From Adiantum capillus-veneris (lineage: Eukaryota > Streptophyta > Polypodiopsida > Polypodiales > Pteridaceae): 64,000 nucleotides of DNA. Location: contig CM043970.1 in assembly GCA_014529385.2 (NCBI GenBank), forward strand, positions 62,547,496-62,611,495, written 5' to 3'. Below are positions 19,351-30,738 of the stretch, in pieces. Made by a program: the position numbers and the translations under genes. Under the pieces are notes generated by a model. It did no database searches. It was given only the letters and a program-made list of their open reading frames with translations, and had not been told where the DNA came from. Numbering within the stretch: the first letter of the stretch is position 1; each line of letters starts with the position of its first letter.

Positions 19351-19382
19351 AGCGTCATAAGAGCACACAACCTCTTGTAGTG

Positions 19383-19451
19383 TGTGTGTCTCTTCTTCTT
19401 CTTCTTCTCCATCTCAAAGATCGTGCTTCCACACTTCCGTTGTGCACTTCA
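19383..19451 (+). repeat. copia-3 3' LTR, second part
   Basis: Resumes the LTR after the CACTA element: TGTGTCTC, CTTCTCCATC, ending GTGCACTTCA. It aligns to CTGTGTCTCCTC...CTCTTCA at the end of the copia-4 LTRs. Confidence 0.75.
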
Positions 19452-20660
19452 AGGGTTTCCTAATGTGTAGGGAACAAATGGCTCTACTGTATTTGATACG
19501 AGGAACCTCACAAGATTCTGAATTAGCCACAATACGTTGATTAGGGAGAAATAAGTTGAGTAGATGACAAGGATTCTGGGATTGGTTCTTTGAGGGGAAT
19601 CAAGGATAGATGCTTTGCTTTTGAGAAAGGAAAAGGGAATCAAGGGTAGATGCTTCACTTTTGGGAAAGGAAAAGGGGCTAGAGGGCATATATGTGCGAA
19701 AAGAAAAGGGGAGGGCATTGGCATAGGAAGCCGCAATCCAATCATGTGCAAGCCGTACATGCTTTGAGCCGTAGTCGAGAGACGATTAGCTAGTCAAAAT
19801 TGAAGCCGTGGTGGTGGTGCACAAATGTTGAGAGTGGGATGAAATATTTTTTTTAAAAAGCCATTAGTTGAATGCACAATGCCAGCATAGCAACTCAGTT
19901 GTCGTGGTTACTAGGAAGGTATCATTTCTAGACACTAAGTGGCATGGGGTCTTTTATGAAGATCCTGTCATGGGATTGGTGGAAAAGTGTATGCGAATTT
20001 CAAGATGCGAATTTCAAGAAGATTCAACAAAAGAAAAAATCAATTCTGCTCATTGCCTAGAGGTCTCAAACCCAATCCTCCGCCATGGAACCCTTATACC
20101 CTATGCATCACACATGTGAATGTCCTGTGAACAAATGGCCAAACAACAAGATATGTGAATATGAACGCATACGACAACTATCCGAGTTTACAAAATGTGC
20201 CCAAGGTTACAAAATTTGATGGAGTGATGACTCTCATGATATGTATATTCAGGCCGTCGTCATAGATCCCACCGTTTAATATTTATTAACTACCTTGTGC
20301 CTTTTAGTGCTGAACGATATCATTCTTGGCAACTATGATGTTGCTTGCATTTCGGATGCAGCTATTATGTCGGTACGATTTTGGGAATGCTTCTTTGAAG
20401 CGAATCTAGGAAGATCCCTTGGCAATCGAGCAAGCAAAAGCGTGGCTCTAGTGACAGGTGTTGGAAGAGAGGGTGAACGGCACCGTGCGAGGGGAGCAGG
20501 GACGGTGGCAGTAAGCGCAAGCTCTTCGAAGGCACAGATGCGATGCCATCCAGCCAAGGGGTCGGGGGGTTGCGAGTGGCGAGACAAGTGTCGACACACT
20601 TGTGCATACTAGTTTAATGAGGGGGTAGGATGCAAAAAGTTCATTTTAAAATAAATGAAC
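19452..20660. other. No gene recognised
   Basis: Contains short ORFs on both strands without recognisable domains. A 40-bp tandem duplication lies at 19595-19634 and 19635-19674 (GGGAATCAAGGRTAGATGCT type). Confidence 0.5.
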
Positions 20661-20669
20661 GCATTGCAC

Positions 20670-20880
20670 TTTCGACGAGCAGCCTAGCGGTTATGTGGTT
20701 AGCATAGAAGGCTCGGGATTCCGTGTACCAAGGTTCGACCTTTGCCAATTGTGGGGGTGCTTTTGGTTGGCTTGTGTGTCTGCTACGAGAGAAGGGGTAG
20801 AAGAATCTTGTAAGATTCCACCTTAAGAAATCAAGATGGAGCAACGATGGTAGCAATTTTTTTGGGCGGAACCCGTTTCT
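20670..20880 (+). repeat. Candidate tRNA-derived SINE
   Basis: An A-box-like TAGCGGTTATGTGG (20685-20698) and a B box GGTTCGACC (20732-20740) stand 34 bp apart, as in tRNA-derived RNA polymerase III promoters. About 130 bp of unrelated sequence follows to a short T run at 20,858. Boundaries and target duplication are not defined, and no second copy was found here. Confidence 0.4.
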
Positions 20881-21180
20881 TTTGATCTAGAATCTACAAA
20901 GATCCTTTAAGCTTAGTGGATGATAGCAAAAAGTGATAAAGTAGCGGAGAGAGGCCGAGCTGGCAGGTGTGGAGGAGAGGAGGACAGTTAGCTTGGTGTC
21001 AAGTCGTGGCCGCATGCGAGGGACGACGCAGGCAGAGGGAGACCTGGCCCCTAGTGTTCTAAAAGGAAAGGCCCAGCTATCGCATGAGGCGGAGTCCGGA
21101 GTCCGGAGTCCGGACAGCGCACGAAATTTCAGTCAAAGAAGCAAGCATTGAGGTTTTTCAGACTTGCGTGTGTGTGTATG

Positions 21181-21221
<41 letters not shown>

Positions 21222-21830
21222 GAGAGGTGAAAATAGGAGTCGTTTATTCATATTTCTCAAAGGGAAATGGCATAAATCAAAGGGCGTTGGGCTCATTTCT
21301 CCATGGGTCGGCAAGTACAGTTTTAATGTCTGCCAAACGATTTTTCATTTCTTTTTGTGGGAATCTCAGGTGGATCCTATTACACTTTTGAGCTTTTGAA
21401 GCGAAAAGGCGGGATATCGCACGTGGAAGAGAAAGGGTGAGTTTTGTTTAAAAATAATGAAGCAGTCTTGTATTCATAGACAATCAGTCTACTTACGGAA
21501 AGCTACAATTTTTTCCTTTTCTAAATTCGCAAAACCATATTTTGGGAATTTTGGAAAATTTGAAGGGCATTGCTGGGATTTTATGACAGTATATCGGGGG
21601 TGATTTCGGAGAGGATGTGGCGTGGAGAGAGAGAGAGAGAGAGAGAGAGAGATCAGTGCAACTAGTGTTGAATAAGCTCCATGAATACAGTGTCATTTGT
21701 CCGTGGTAACACAAAGATAGTAATGAGCTCGATCGGACAGTGCAGCATGTTGGAGATAGGAGGAGAGTACGCATCGCAAGACATGGGGGTTTCTCCATGG
21801 CGTCGGGAGCAAGCAGCCATCCACAGTCGG

Positions 21831-21873
<43 letters not shown>

Positions 21874-21962
21874 GCTGGCCCGCACATCTCTGTTGTATAC
21901 CATGCAAGGTACCCGTGATCATCGGTAGAGGATGAGCTGGAGAGCCTGGCCTCCTACGAGTC

Positions 21963-22018
<56 letters not shown>

Positions 22019-22062
22019 ACATAGACCCAAATATATGATCATGAAAATGCTCCCCTCCTTTA
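20881..22062. other. Microsatellite-rich non-coding region
   Basis: (GA)n at 21185-21218 and 21625-21652; (CT)n at 21835-21868 and 21966-22015. A GGGAATTTTGGAAAATTTGA-type stretch near 21,546-21,565 recurs near 41,790-41,810. The ORFs are GA/CT repeat artefacts. No gene seen. Confidence 0.7.
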
Positions 22063-22627
22063 AAAACAAGTGAAAGAATCGCGCAATGGCTTCCTAAAAC
22101 AATTAGAACGTGATAAAATCATTAGGTTGAGTTTAAGTAGAATCAATGTTCAAGAAAGGATTGTCTTAGCTCAGCCTTGAGTCGGTTGAAAATGGAGATT
22201 AACTGGTTGAAAACCATGGTAAAGGAAAGAAAAACTAGTGAAATATGTGAGAAAATATTTCAAAAATCTTGCAAATTTTAAATTTATGCTAGTTTTTTCG
22301 GTTTGCTTCTTTGTGGGAAAGAAACTCAACCGACGATCGCCAATAAAAGAAACTTTCTGAAATATTGACTAGAATTAAGTTATAGAATGTAAGAAAAGTC
22401 AAACCATGTGAGGCTGTGTGGATTTACTAGAATGAAAGTAAAGTTTCACTTTAAACATTCTAAAACAATAAAATGCAAGAAAAGTCAAGACATGCCACGA
22501 TATGAAATGAAATGAAAGTGACATTAAAAAATCCATTTTCTATTTTAAAATTGAAATAACATTTAATGTAAATCTCAATGCACTGAAAACATTGAAACTA
22601 TGGCTAACCCAACTCAACTCTAAGGCT
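22063..22627 (+). repeat. Dispersed repeat B, copy 1
   Basis: About 565 bp running from AAAACAAGTGAAAGAATC to CAACTCTAAGGCT. The same sequence lies in reverse orientation at 40776-41385, with closely matching order throughout. Non-coding and AT-rich; neither end shows an obvious inverted repeat or poly(A). Confidence 0.8.
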
Positions 22628-22964
22628 AACGTTCAATGTGAATAAGTGAGAAAGGTAAAAGATCTTCCATTGATAAACCATGAGGAAAATCACCAAAATA
22701 CTCCTCTAATTTGTGAAAATTTCCAAAATACTCCTTAAGTTTTAAAACGCTCGAAAATATCCTTGTATTTAATTTCGTTGGATTGCTCAAGATTTTTGGC
22801 CAAGAAGGCCATAGGGAAGTGGTAGAGAAAAACGTGCAATTCTTTCACCATCAAATGGTCACCCTCATATTAACTTTTCTATGTGACATTTCAAGTCATT
22901 TCATGTCTTACTATATTCATTTGAATATTTTCATTATGAAAATGAGCATGTGTGTGTGTACACG

Positions 22965-22995
<31 letters not shown>

Positions 22996-23639
22996 AATCT
23001 CTCTCCATTAAAGTGTTCAAGAAATATCATCTTCTCGGACATATAAAACTCCTTTTCTTAAATTTACTAAGAGGAATTTTTAAAAAATTACATTTATTTT
23101 TCAAGTTTTTATATTATTTTTCTCTATTTTGAGGCAAAAATTCTCCTTTTTCCCTTACTCTCAATTGACATTTTTGAAATTGAGAACGGCAGAATATTAA
23201 GCTGAGACACATTTTTCATAAACACAAGATCCATTAATATGTCAAATGTGTTCTAATAATCATTTATTAAAGGAAAAAATGATGCCTTCTTGAGGCCATC
23301 GTGAAGTCTTCACCTTGTTTAATCTCTATTCTAATTGAGATCCATTTACCCAATTTGAGTGCTTAGCACGTAATTTGTCACAAATAACCTTGCAAAAAAG
23401 AAAATTTTCTGTAAAACAATGTAGCCTCGCACGGTGAAGCTTATTCTATTCTGTTGTGAAGTTCGTTCAAGTAGGAGACATTGAATCAAAATGTGTCGAA
23501 GTTGTCCGTGCTGAAGGCAAGAGAATGTTGCATCGTTGTCGATATCTTGTGTGTGTGTGTGTGTGTGTGTGTGTTGCGGATGCTCACAGTATATCTTCAG
23601 GCCTCCTTGATGGTGGAGAGTTGACAAATCCTTAGCCTC
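22628..23639. other. AT-rich non-coding region
   Basis: No gene seen. There is a short (CT)n tract at 22972-22995 and (GT)n at 23551-23573. It includes CCAAAATACTCC motifs (near 22,694 and 22,730). Confidence 0.5.
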
Positions 23640-25190
23640 CGGATGCTCTATTAGACAAGCTTTCCCACTTAGCGCATTGTTGTATGCCATTGCCACTCAC
23701 CCTTTGTTGTTATATTTGGATCCCTTGACTTCGTTCGGTCATCTTCATGGGTTGTAATTAACAATGGGAAAGACTTCACATGCCAAACCTATGCTAATGA
23801 CTCGTTGTTCATGCCCCACAACAACCAAGATGATATGCATGTAATTATGCAGGCATTGGATACATTTGGCCTTGCAGCAGGCCTTAAGGTTAACTTTCAA
23901 AAATCTAATCTCTTGCCTCTTGCTGTTTGTGACTGGCATCTTCTTTTGTGGTTTGGCAAGATTCTCAATCCGCATGTGGTGGTCAGGCACTGAGGATATC
24001 CCATAGGCAGGCAGGGTCACTAATACTCAACAAATTGAATGGGTCATGCAACGATTGAATGTTAAACTTCACCATTGGAAATTGTCTACATGGCCACTAC
24101 ATGTTCGACTTCGTATTGTGAAAAGTATCATGATGGTGTATGTTCCTGCCTCTCATTGCGTATGTCTAGCATTGTATCTCACTTGTGGCGCACTAGTTCT
24201 CATAAAAAAAAGGCCTCCATCTATTAGCAATGAAGAAACTTGGCACTCCAAAGCATCTTGGGGGGCTGAATATTTTGGACCTTCATTGCCATGCATTGGC
24301 AAGGAAGGTTATGTTATTGCCTACTCTTGTGCTGCAGTCTCACCCATGGACAATTATGGTTGTTGATTTATGTCTGCATGTTATCACTTCTGCTTTTGGT
24401 CATTGGCAGACTTCTCTTTGGGAGATTGTGTTTGGTAAGATGGTCGGTCATATTTCTGGTTGCTCGATCACCTCTGGTTGGCTCTCCGCTTGGAAAGTCA
24501 TTACGGGTCATCTCTCTTGGCATGGCAGGCAGCAAGCAGCAAGCATCAAGCATATGGGAATTCGTTGTGTTTGGAAAGCATTCATAAGGGTAGAGTGTTC
24601 TCTTTTACCTTGATTGATAGGTCGCCTCGTCAAGCCTACTTCCTTTCTGGTCGTAGCATATGCATGGTGGATTCATATGGGAATTTTCTTGCTTTTTCTC
24701 AAGCGGTGGCACGTTTTGGATTGGGCCCGCATTACCGTCAGATTTGGAACCTAATTCACTATATACTGGATGTTTTCCTCCCTATGGACCGCCATTAGAC
24801 AATGGATGTATTATCCAGGACTGGAATTTATGGGACACTCATTTCGAGGCAATTTCTGCCCGCCATATCTATGCTTCTCTTATGCAGGGCACTTGGCTGA
24901 TTGGCCACTACAATGCACTCTAGGATTGCACAAATCTGATCAATGGTGGAGCAAAGCAATTTGGTAGTCTCGCTTGCCTCTTATCAAGTGTCTGTTTCTT
25001 TGGTGTTGTTTGCTGAGAGTTCTTCCAGTTGGAACTCTCCTTGCGGCATGTCACATTAGCTCCTCCTGTTGCGTCAATTGCTTTGCTTCTGATGAGACTG
25101 CCAGACATCTGCTTTGGAAGTGTCGCTGCACTAGGGCTTTCTTTCACCGCATTTTTTCTGGTATGCACCTTTGATTTCCCTCAGCATTTT
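23640..25190 (+). pseudogene. LINE ORF2 fragment (RT C-terminus to zf-RVT)
   Basis: Plant L1-type LINE remnant in several frames. It begins RQAFPLSALLYAIATHPLLL (the family's RQGCPLSPLLF box), then CQTYANDSLF (YADD with D to N), ALDTFGLAAGLKVNFQKS, WKLSTWPLHVRLRIVKS, LGTPKHLGGLNILDLHCHAL, and ends with a zinc-binding RVT domain: LPLIKCLFLWCC, LPVGTLL, SCCVNCFASDETARHLLWKC. The endonuclease, ORF1 and most of the RT are absent. LINEs copy themselves by target-primed reverse transcription; this copy is dead. Confidence 0.82.
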
Positions 25191-25259
25191 TCACAAACGA
25201 TTCTGCCTTTTTGGCATTCTACTGACTTCCCTCTAGCGATTTTCTATCTTCAACGATTT

Positions 25260-25350
25260 CATTAACGTAATCACGATCGTGTGATTACCTCAATAACTCT
25301 AGTATTTACACAAAAAAATCACGTGATCACGTGAATTGTTAACGTGACTA
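25260..25350. repeat. Palindrome-rich segment (GTGATCAC words)
   Basis: Contains AATCACGATCGTGTGATT and ATCACGTGATCACGTGA, both nearly self-complementary. Related words occur at 7,350-7,690 and 39,255-39,330, suggesting pieces of one repeat family. Confidence 0.5.
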
Positions 25351-25420
25351 TGATTATGACCTGCAAAAACCTATAGAGCCGATTAGCCCTCTGGGTTTTT
25401 CATTTTTCCTTGCGGGGTCT

Positions 25421-25525
25421 GTCGGGCTTTTTTATTTTTGCGGCGGGCCCACCGGGCAATTACATATACCCGGTAGGCATGTCGAGAAAATGAAAAAGCC
25501 CGGTGGGAGTAATTATATGTAGTAA
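25421..25525. repeat. Long imperfect hairpin
   Basis: GGGCTTTTTTATTTT at 25424-25438 pairs with AAAATGAAAAAGCCC at 25487-25501. Inside are CCACCGGGCAATTACATATA and a CCCGGT step, and CCCGGTGGGAGTAATTATAT follows, so a second overlapping fold is possible. A similar mix (GGGCCCCATCGG, ATATATAATTA, CATCGGGGCTTTTTAGT) is seen at 39,120-39,175. Confidence 0.55.
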
Positions 25526-26492
25526 ATAGTGTGCTAACCGTGGTCCTTTAGCTAGAAAAATCCTTGGAAGTGTATCCGAGTGCCGTGTATAGTCATCTCC
25601 TTGTGAATTGACCTAAGGTTACAGAGTCACAGGTCCTTTTTTTGGGCTAAACGTGATTCTTAATTCGGTAACCCCTTCTAAAAAAAAATTGTTTCTTTTA
25701 CCGACATAAAGATACGAAACCAAAACAACTGAAAACTTGGAGAGTCATGCTCATTGCGAAGAAGCCATTGGTCCAAATGAGGCCTATAATTGGTTTTAGA
25801 AGATGAGCGTATGTAAATGACGAGTCGATAGTCAAGGGTTAGATGTCTTGTACTAGTGTACTGGTCATATAAAGATCCTTGAAGACTTGCATTTTTCACC
25901 ATCATAGATTTGAGTTGAGTTACAGTTGTCACTCCACAATATAAGAGCTATAATCCTTAATTGGGTTAAAATAGCTTTTATATATTAAATTGGTTGCATG
26001 GGGGGACTGCAATCCTTCACTAGGTTCAAGTAGTCCTCAATTGAGTGATTATATTGAAGATTTATTTACGTTAGTTCATGCATTGATTTATATAGAGAGT
26101 GCATTATGTATTATGATAGATTATTAGTGCATGAAATGACCAATCTTATATTTTAATGCTTTCGTATGTTTTTTGTAGCAAATTGCAATTGAAATTAGAT
26201 GTGTTTTATTGTTTGCATATAAATAATCATTATAATAATAATTGCATTGAGAGATTCATAGCATTGTTGTAGTTATTATGCCGTGCATAGACTGTATTGC
26301 AATGTGTATGGTTGCTCACAATATAGGTGATCGATATGTGGATTGACTAGCGTGCATTGAAAATCTCTTATTGTGCATCATAGTTACTTTCATACTGAAT
26401 GGTTTTTAAATCTTAATATATATTGAAAATAAGAAAAATGTTTCAAAAATTGAATATCTGGCTCTTTTGTATTCAATTTAAATTTAAAAGCA
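25526..26492. other. Upstream region of hAT gene
   Basis: AT-rich, no ORF of note. It may hold the left end of the hAT element, but I could not find a terminal repeat or an 8-bp target duplication. Confidence 0.4.
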
Positions 26493-28107
26493 ATGGAGCA
26501 AAATGTGGGCACAAGTGGTACGAAGAAGCCAAAGAATAAAAAAGCTCCTGGCAAAGAGTGGGATTATGCTCACAATATATGCGGCTGATATATGGAGTGG
26601 CAATGTAAATTTGGTCACATAACAAAATCAGGTGGTGCACCACGTATTAGGGATCATTTTCTGGGTAGCGTTAAAAAGAGTTGTAAGAAATGTGAACATT
26701 CTCAGGCACTTGCAGTTGCAAAGCATGTGAGAGAAGAGCTTGCCAAAAAGGGTGTCAAGAGACAACAGATATATAGCTTTGTGGCTTTGAGTCAAGAGTT
26801 ATCAGAGCCAGATATTAACTCCGCAGATCCTGTAGTGACGCCAACTAACCTTGGAGAACAACCTACGCAAGGAGAGAAAATTCCAGGCAGCGTTCCTTTT
26901 AAGCGTCACAATGAAGGTGGACTTAGTCAAATCCGTCAAAAATCATTATATCAAAGCTTTCGAGTGTAGTCTCTAGAAGAAGCACAAATTGCACTCGCAA
27001 AAGCAATATTCTTCACTCGAAGTGCTTTGGTCATGGTAGACATCAATCATTGGAAGGCTGCTTGGAAGAAAATTGATGAGTTTGGACCAAAATTTTCAGC
27101 TCCTTCTTATCACACGATACAAAATGTTTTCTTGGATAAATGTTACATCGAAGTCAAAGAGCGTGTTGGCAAAATAATACTTGAAAATACTTTGCTTTTA
27201 GGATGTATGATTGTGAGTGATGGCTGGTCAAATGTTCAAAAAAGACCGTTGATCAATGTAATGTTGGTTTGTCCAAGGGGAGAAACGATATGTTCAATAC
27301 CAATTTCTTTAATGTAATTAAAGAAAATGGTATTGAACATGTCTTTCAAGTAGTCATGGACAACGAAAGAATTGTAAAAACCCCAGTAAATTCATAAAGA
27401 AGTGCTTTCCACACATTTTTGCCGATGGTTGTAATACGCATAGCTTAAACTTGGTGCTGAAAGATTGGTACACTAGCGAAGAAACTACATGGTTTGCCAA
27501 AATAATTGATACAGCGCGTCAAGTTGTGAAAAAATTATCTTGAAACGACAAAGAGTGCTCGATTTAGGATGCGCATGTCAATGATGTTGAAACTTTCTGT
27601 TGAAACTCGGCTCTGCACACACTTTTATACCTTGGAATCACTTCTCCGTAATAAATGCACTGTGATTGACACATTCAATTGTGCGTCCTTTGATGAATGG
27701 CAGCTTTAGCAGAAAGAAAAAGTGAAAGATAAAATTACATGTCTACGTGGCAATGTAAACAAGGCCGCTTGGTGGAGGAGTGTAATGGATGCATACCATG
27801 TAATGATGATCGTTATGTTCTCAATCCGCAATCTTGATGAAAGGGTGACAAACTTGGGCAAAGTGTGGATGACATGGTGGTCAGTCCAACAGAGTCTTGA
27901 AAATCCCGAAGAGCTGAAAGAGTTTGTAGTAGAGAAGGAGTGGCGACTACCATTCTCTGGCAAACAACGAAAAATTTTGGCCAATTATTTTTATGCAATG
28001 TGGAAGAGCGCTCATAGTCCACTCCATAGCGTTGCTTACATGCTCGATCTACAGTATTGGAATTTAGATCTGATGTGCAATACAAAGGTGGTAAGCGATT
28101 TCTATCA
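26493..28107 (+). pseudogene. hAT transposase, part 1 (BED finger and DUF659)
   Basis: Start ATG 26493 (MEQNVGTSGTKKPKNKKAPG). A BED-type finger follows (MEWQCKFGHITKSGGAPRIRDHFLG) with a stop just before it and the second cysteine lost. From 27,027 comes a DUF659 core: WKKIDEFGPKFSAPSYHTIQ and LGCMIVSDGWSNVQKRPLIN with the first catalytic aspartate. The middle (27,320-27,720) is frameshifted. The last part reads KDKITCLRGNVNKAAWWRSV, MWKSAHSPLHSVAYMLDLQY and CNTKVVSDFYHV, ending at 28107 where repeat A1 begins. The frame resumes at 30363 and finishes at 36020-36198. DNA transposase; dead. Confidence 0.85.
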
Positions 28108-30362
28108 TGTTGGAGAGGGGGAATGGGGGAACACGCCCGGCACAAACATAAGGGCCTCTCTATAGCTCAGGGTATCCACAACACCCCTATCCTCTCAGAA
28201 AACACCTTCAAAAACACGCTTCACATTAGCAGACCACCGCCTGCTCAATTTCCACTGCTCACACACTCCACAAATCCACCACACAACACACACCTACTTC
28301 CACGGTTTGTCTCCATCCTTACATACCCATATAACCACTCAATCTCACTCTCTCACACAAAACAACATCGGTCCGGGGGGGCACACACTTCCACACTGCT
28401 GACACCGAGGGGAAACATGAAAGAAGGAGAAAGAGAAGGGGGAAAGGGGAAACAACCGTAAGACGGGGCCACAATGGCTTGATTGCAATTCAAAAGGCAT
28501 ATACAAAGGCTTGTAATGCTATCACTATGGCCAGTTTTAAGAAAAAGGTACAAAGGGATTAACTTGTCACATAGCTCCACTCTGCAAGCTTCAAATGGCA
28601 CCAAAAAAGGCCCTAATCTGACTAAAAATGACTTTAATAGTGGGGGGGCCTTCGACTTTGGAAACTGCTCTTTCATTGGCCCATTTGGCATCCACATTTG
28701 GTAACTTTGGGAGGAGGTGACTGCCTCTAGCTTCATTTGCTTTCTTTCTCTTTCTTTTGCACTTGAGGGGGATGCATTAGCGACATAGCTAATGCCCCTT
28801 GATATTTTTTTAGTTTTATTTTTTCTATATTTTTTACCGCTTTGGGGAGCTTAGCCTTGCACTCTCCTTTTGATTTTTTTCCCTTTGACCACCTCTATCC
28901 GGCCCCCACCAGTTCTCTTCTCTCTCTGTTTTTTCCTCACCCTTCACTTTGATCCCGCCGTGCCCGGCCTTGGAAAGGCTTGCTTAATTTCGCACTTGGC
29001 GCCCCTTTAGGCTTGCTTGCCCTTGCCTTTGCTTTGTACACCTGGCGGCCTCCTCACGCTCTCTCCCTCTCTCTCTGGCTCACTGTTCGCGGGACTACTC
29101 CCTTATTATGCACGAGGGAGGGGGCATTAGCAAGGACGATATTGCCTCCCCGTTGCCTCAAAAATTGGGACCTCCAAGGGCTAGCTGCGGGAGGACCCAT
29201 TTCGGGCACTGCCATGTCATCTGCTATAGCCGTCGCCGCCCTCCACAGTTATTGCATGCCACTGGCCAAAACGCCGCGTGCACACCACTGCGCGCTTCCG
29301 GCACTGCCAACCGCAGTGCCCCTCGAGGCTCACCATCGCTACGGGGTGAGGGAGCTCCCCCTCTCTCCCCCTTTGTGTACCAACCGGAGCTCATGGCCTA
29401 GCCTTAAAGGCTTCCCTACCATTCATTATCCGCGCATGTGGGTTTTATCCGCGCCACCTGGCATCGACTGGGTCCACTAAGCCTCTAAAGGCTTTGCAAT
29501 TTTTTCAAAAAAAACTTAATGTATACCCTTTTGTTGGGCTCTCCTTCTCCATGCTCCCCTCTGCTGCTCCCATGCCTGATGCCCGCCCCGTAAATCCATA
29601 TCGGATCCCCATCGTGTTAGTCCCAGATCGTAAAAATCTCACCACCTTACGACCCTTTTGTGTTCGCTATCCGAGGTCGCCAAACTTAACCAAGAAAATT
29701 ACCTGCATTGTCCTCTCTAGTGCCTGCCTCCGATTTTGACTCGCCATATCTTACTGACTAAGCATCCAATTGATGAACTGTCGATTTGTGTTAACTCCAC
29801 ATGATTCATACTATCACTGAGAACCTTGGCGAGGACAAAAAGATACCAGATGGCACATCCTCCGATGTGGTGGACTTGGCCGATAAACCGGCCCCCGAAA
29901 AAACTTCTAATGGCCATAACTTGGTATCCAGAGCTCCAATTGGCAATCGGAGAAGACACGCATGCTCCATAATTTGAGCTCTATGCATCTATTTGTTGTC
30001 ATCTGCCTGGTCCACATGTCCCTAGCTACCCTGTGTGTCGGGGATTTGCTAAACCTTCTAACTTTGAACTGCAATATCTAGAGCACCGGGGCTCCGTTTG
30101 ACAAGCTGTTTGGACTAGCTTCTAGAGCACATTGAACACTACATTCCAAAGCATTGATTCAACATTGTGGGCACCTTCACTTGCTATCCCATCTAAGCTC
30201 ATCTTCAAGATTTTTTTCCCTAAAGAACTGCTTTAGATATGCATTTTTGTGGCCCTTTGGCTGCCCAGCACCTTGGTACCTGCCCTAGCCTTCTACACTG
30301 CACCTGCCTACAGCCTTTGCCTAGCATAGACCACTTCCTAGCTCGGACCAACTTTGGCTGCA
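28108..30362 (+). mobile_element. Repeat family A, copy 1, inserted in hAT
   Basis: 2.26 kb without a recognisable gene, splitting the hAT coding region between DFYHV and NIVNTFYSNVQD. It begins TGTTGGAGAGGGGGAATGGG and ends CTTTGGCTGCA, the same ends as copy 2. Blocks shared with copies 2 and 3 include GGCATTAGCAAGG/GCAATAGCAAGG, ATGGCACATCCTCC, GAGAACCTTGGC and GGCTCCGTTTGACAAGC. The ORFs at 28,980-29,740 and on the minus strand at 29,717-29,988 match no domain I know. Confidence 0.6.
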
Positions 30363-30515
30363 CAAACATTGTCAACACGTTCTACTCCAATGTTCAAGAC
30401 CGAATTGATTGCATCAAAGAAATGAGTGCATTCAGATTAAAAGGAGGTCCTTTTGCGTATTTAGTACAGGTAATGGCAAAAGAGAAACCTACCTAGAAGT
30501 TGTGGATGATGAATG
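30363..30515 (+). pseudogene. hAT transposase, part 2
   Basis: NIVNTFYSNVQDRIDCIKEM then SAFRLKGGPFAYLVQVMAKE, and after a stop KLWMMN. This corresponds to the segment just before the PTTWW...YG motif of hAT transposases. It is cut by copia-4 at 30516 and continues at 36020. Confidence 0.8.
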
Positions 30516-30724
30516 TGTTGGGGTGGTAAATCCCAATGTGCCGCGCCTAAGTGTTGGGCGGCCGGAGACTACCAGGAACTAACACTGACCATTCATTCTA
30601 CATAAAAGAATAAGGACTCATAACCTTAATACCATTTGTGTTTGGAGTCCACCCAAACCTGTGTCTCCTCTCTTCTCCATTGCTGCGCACACACACACAC
30701 ACACGCTCTCGCACGTGCTCTTCA
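30516..30724 (+). repeat. copia-4 5' LTR
   Basis: 209 bp, TGTTGGGGTGG to CTCTTCA, with a (CA)n tract near its end. It matches 35814-36019 closely. Confidence 0.88.
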
Positions 30725-30726
30725 AC

Positions 30727-30738
30727 TGGCATCAGAGC
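30727..30738 (+). promoter_or_regulatory. copia-4 primer-binding site
   Basis: TGGCATCAGAGC two bases after the LTR; one change from the usual initiator-Met site TGGTATCAGAGC. Confidence 0.75.

Larger units (their letters stand above)
13459..19382 (+). mobile_element. Complete CACTA (En/Spm) transposon, 5.9 kb
   Basis: The terminal inverted repeats are CACTACAAGAGG at 13459 and CCTCTTGTAGTG ending at 19382. The 3-bp target duplication is TGT (13456-13458 and 19383-19385). Both ends carry many copies of a 10-12 bp subterminal motif, GCGTCGCTAT. Inside are a broken TnpD-type transposase (15635-17092), a second En/Spm-associated gene (17437-18745), microsatellites, a tRNA-like sequence and a fragment of an HMA-domain host gene. 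The transposase lacks its catalytic core, so the copy would be non-autonomous. It lies within the copia-3 3' LTR, which is continuous when the element is removed. Confidence 0.92.

Noticed and set aside
28980-29740. ORFs of 166, 97 and 81 codons
   Set aside because: They lie wholly within repeat A copy 1, are not kept in the same frames in copy 2, and have no domain.
28100-30384. TTCTA at 28100-28104 and 30380-30384 as the target duplication of repeat A1
   Set aside because: Comparison with copy 2 puts the ends at 28108 and about 30362; the two TTCTA words each encode Phe-Tyr in hAT sequence outside the repeat, so the match is probably chance.
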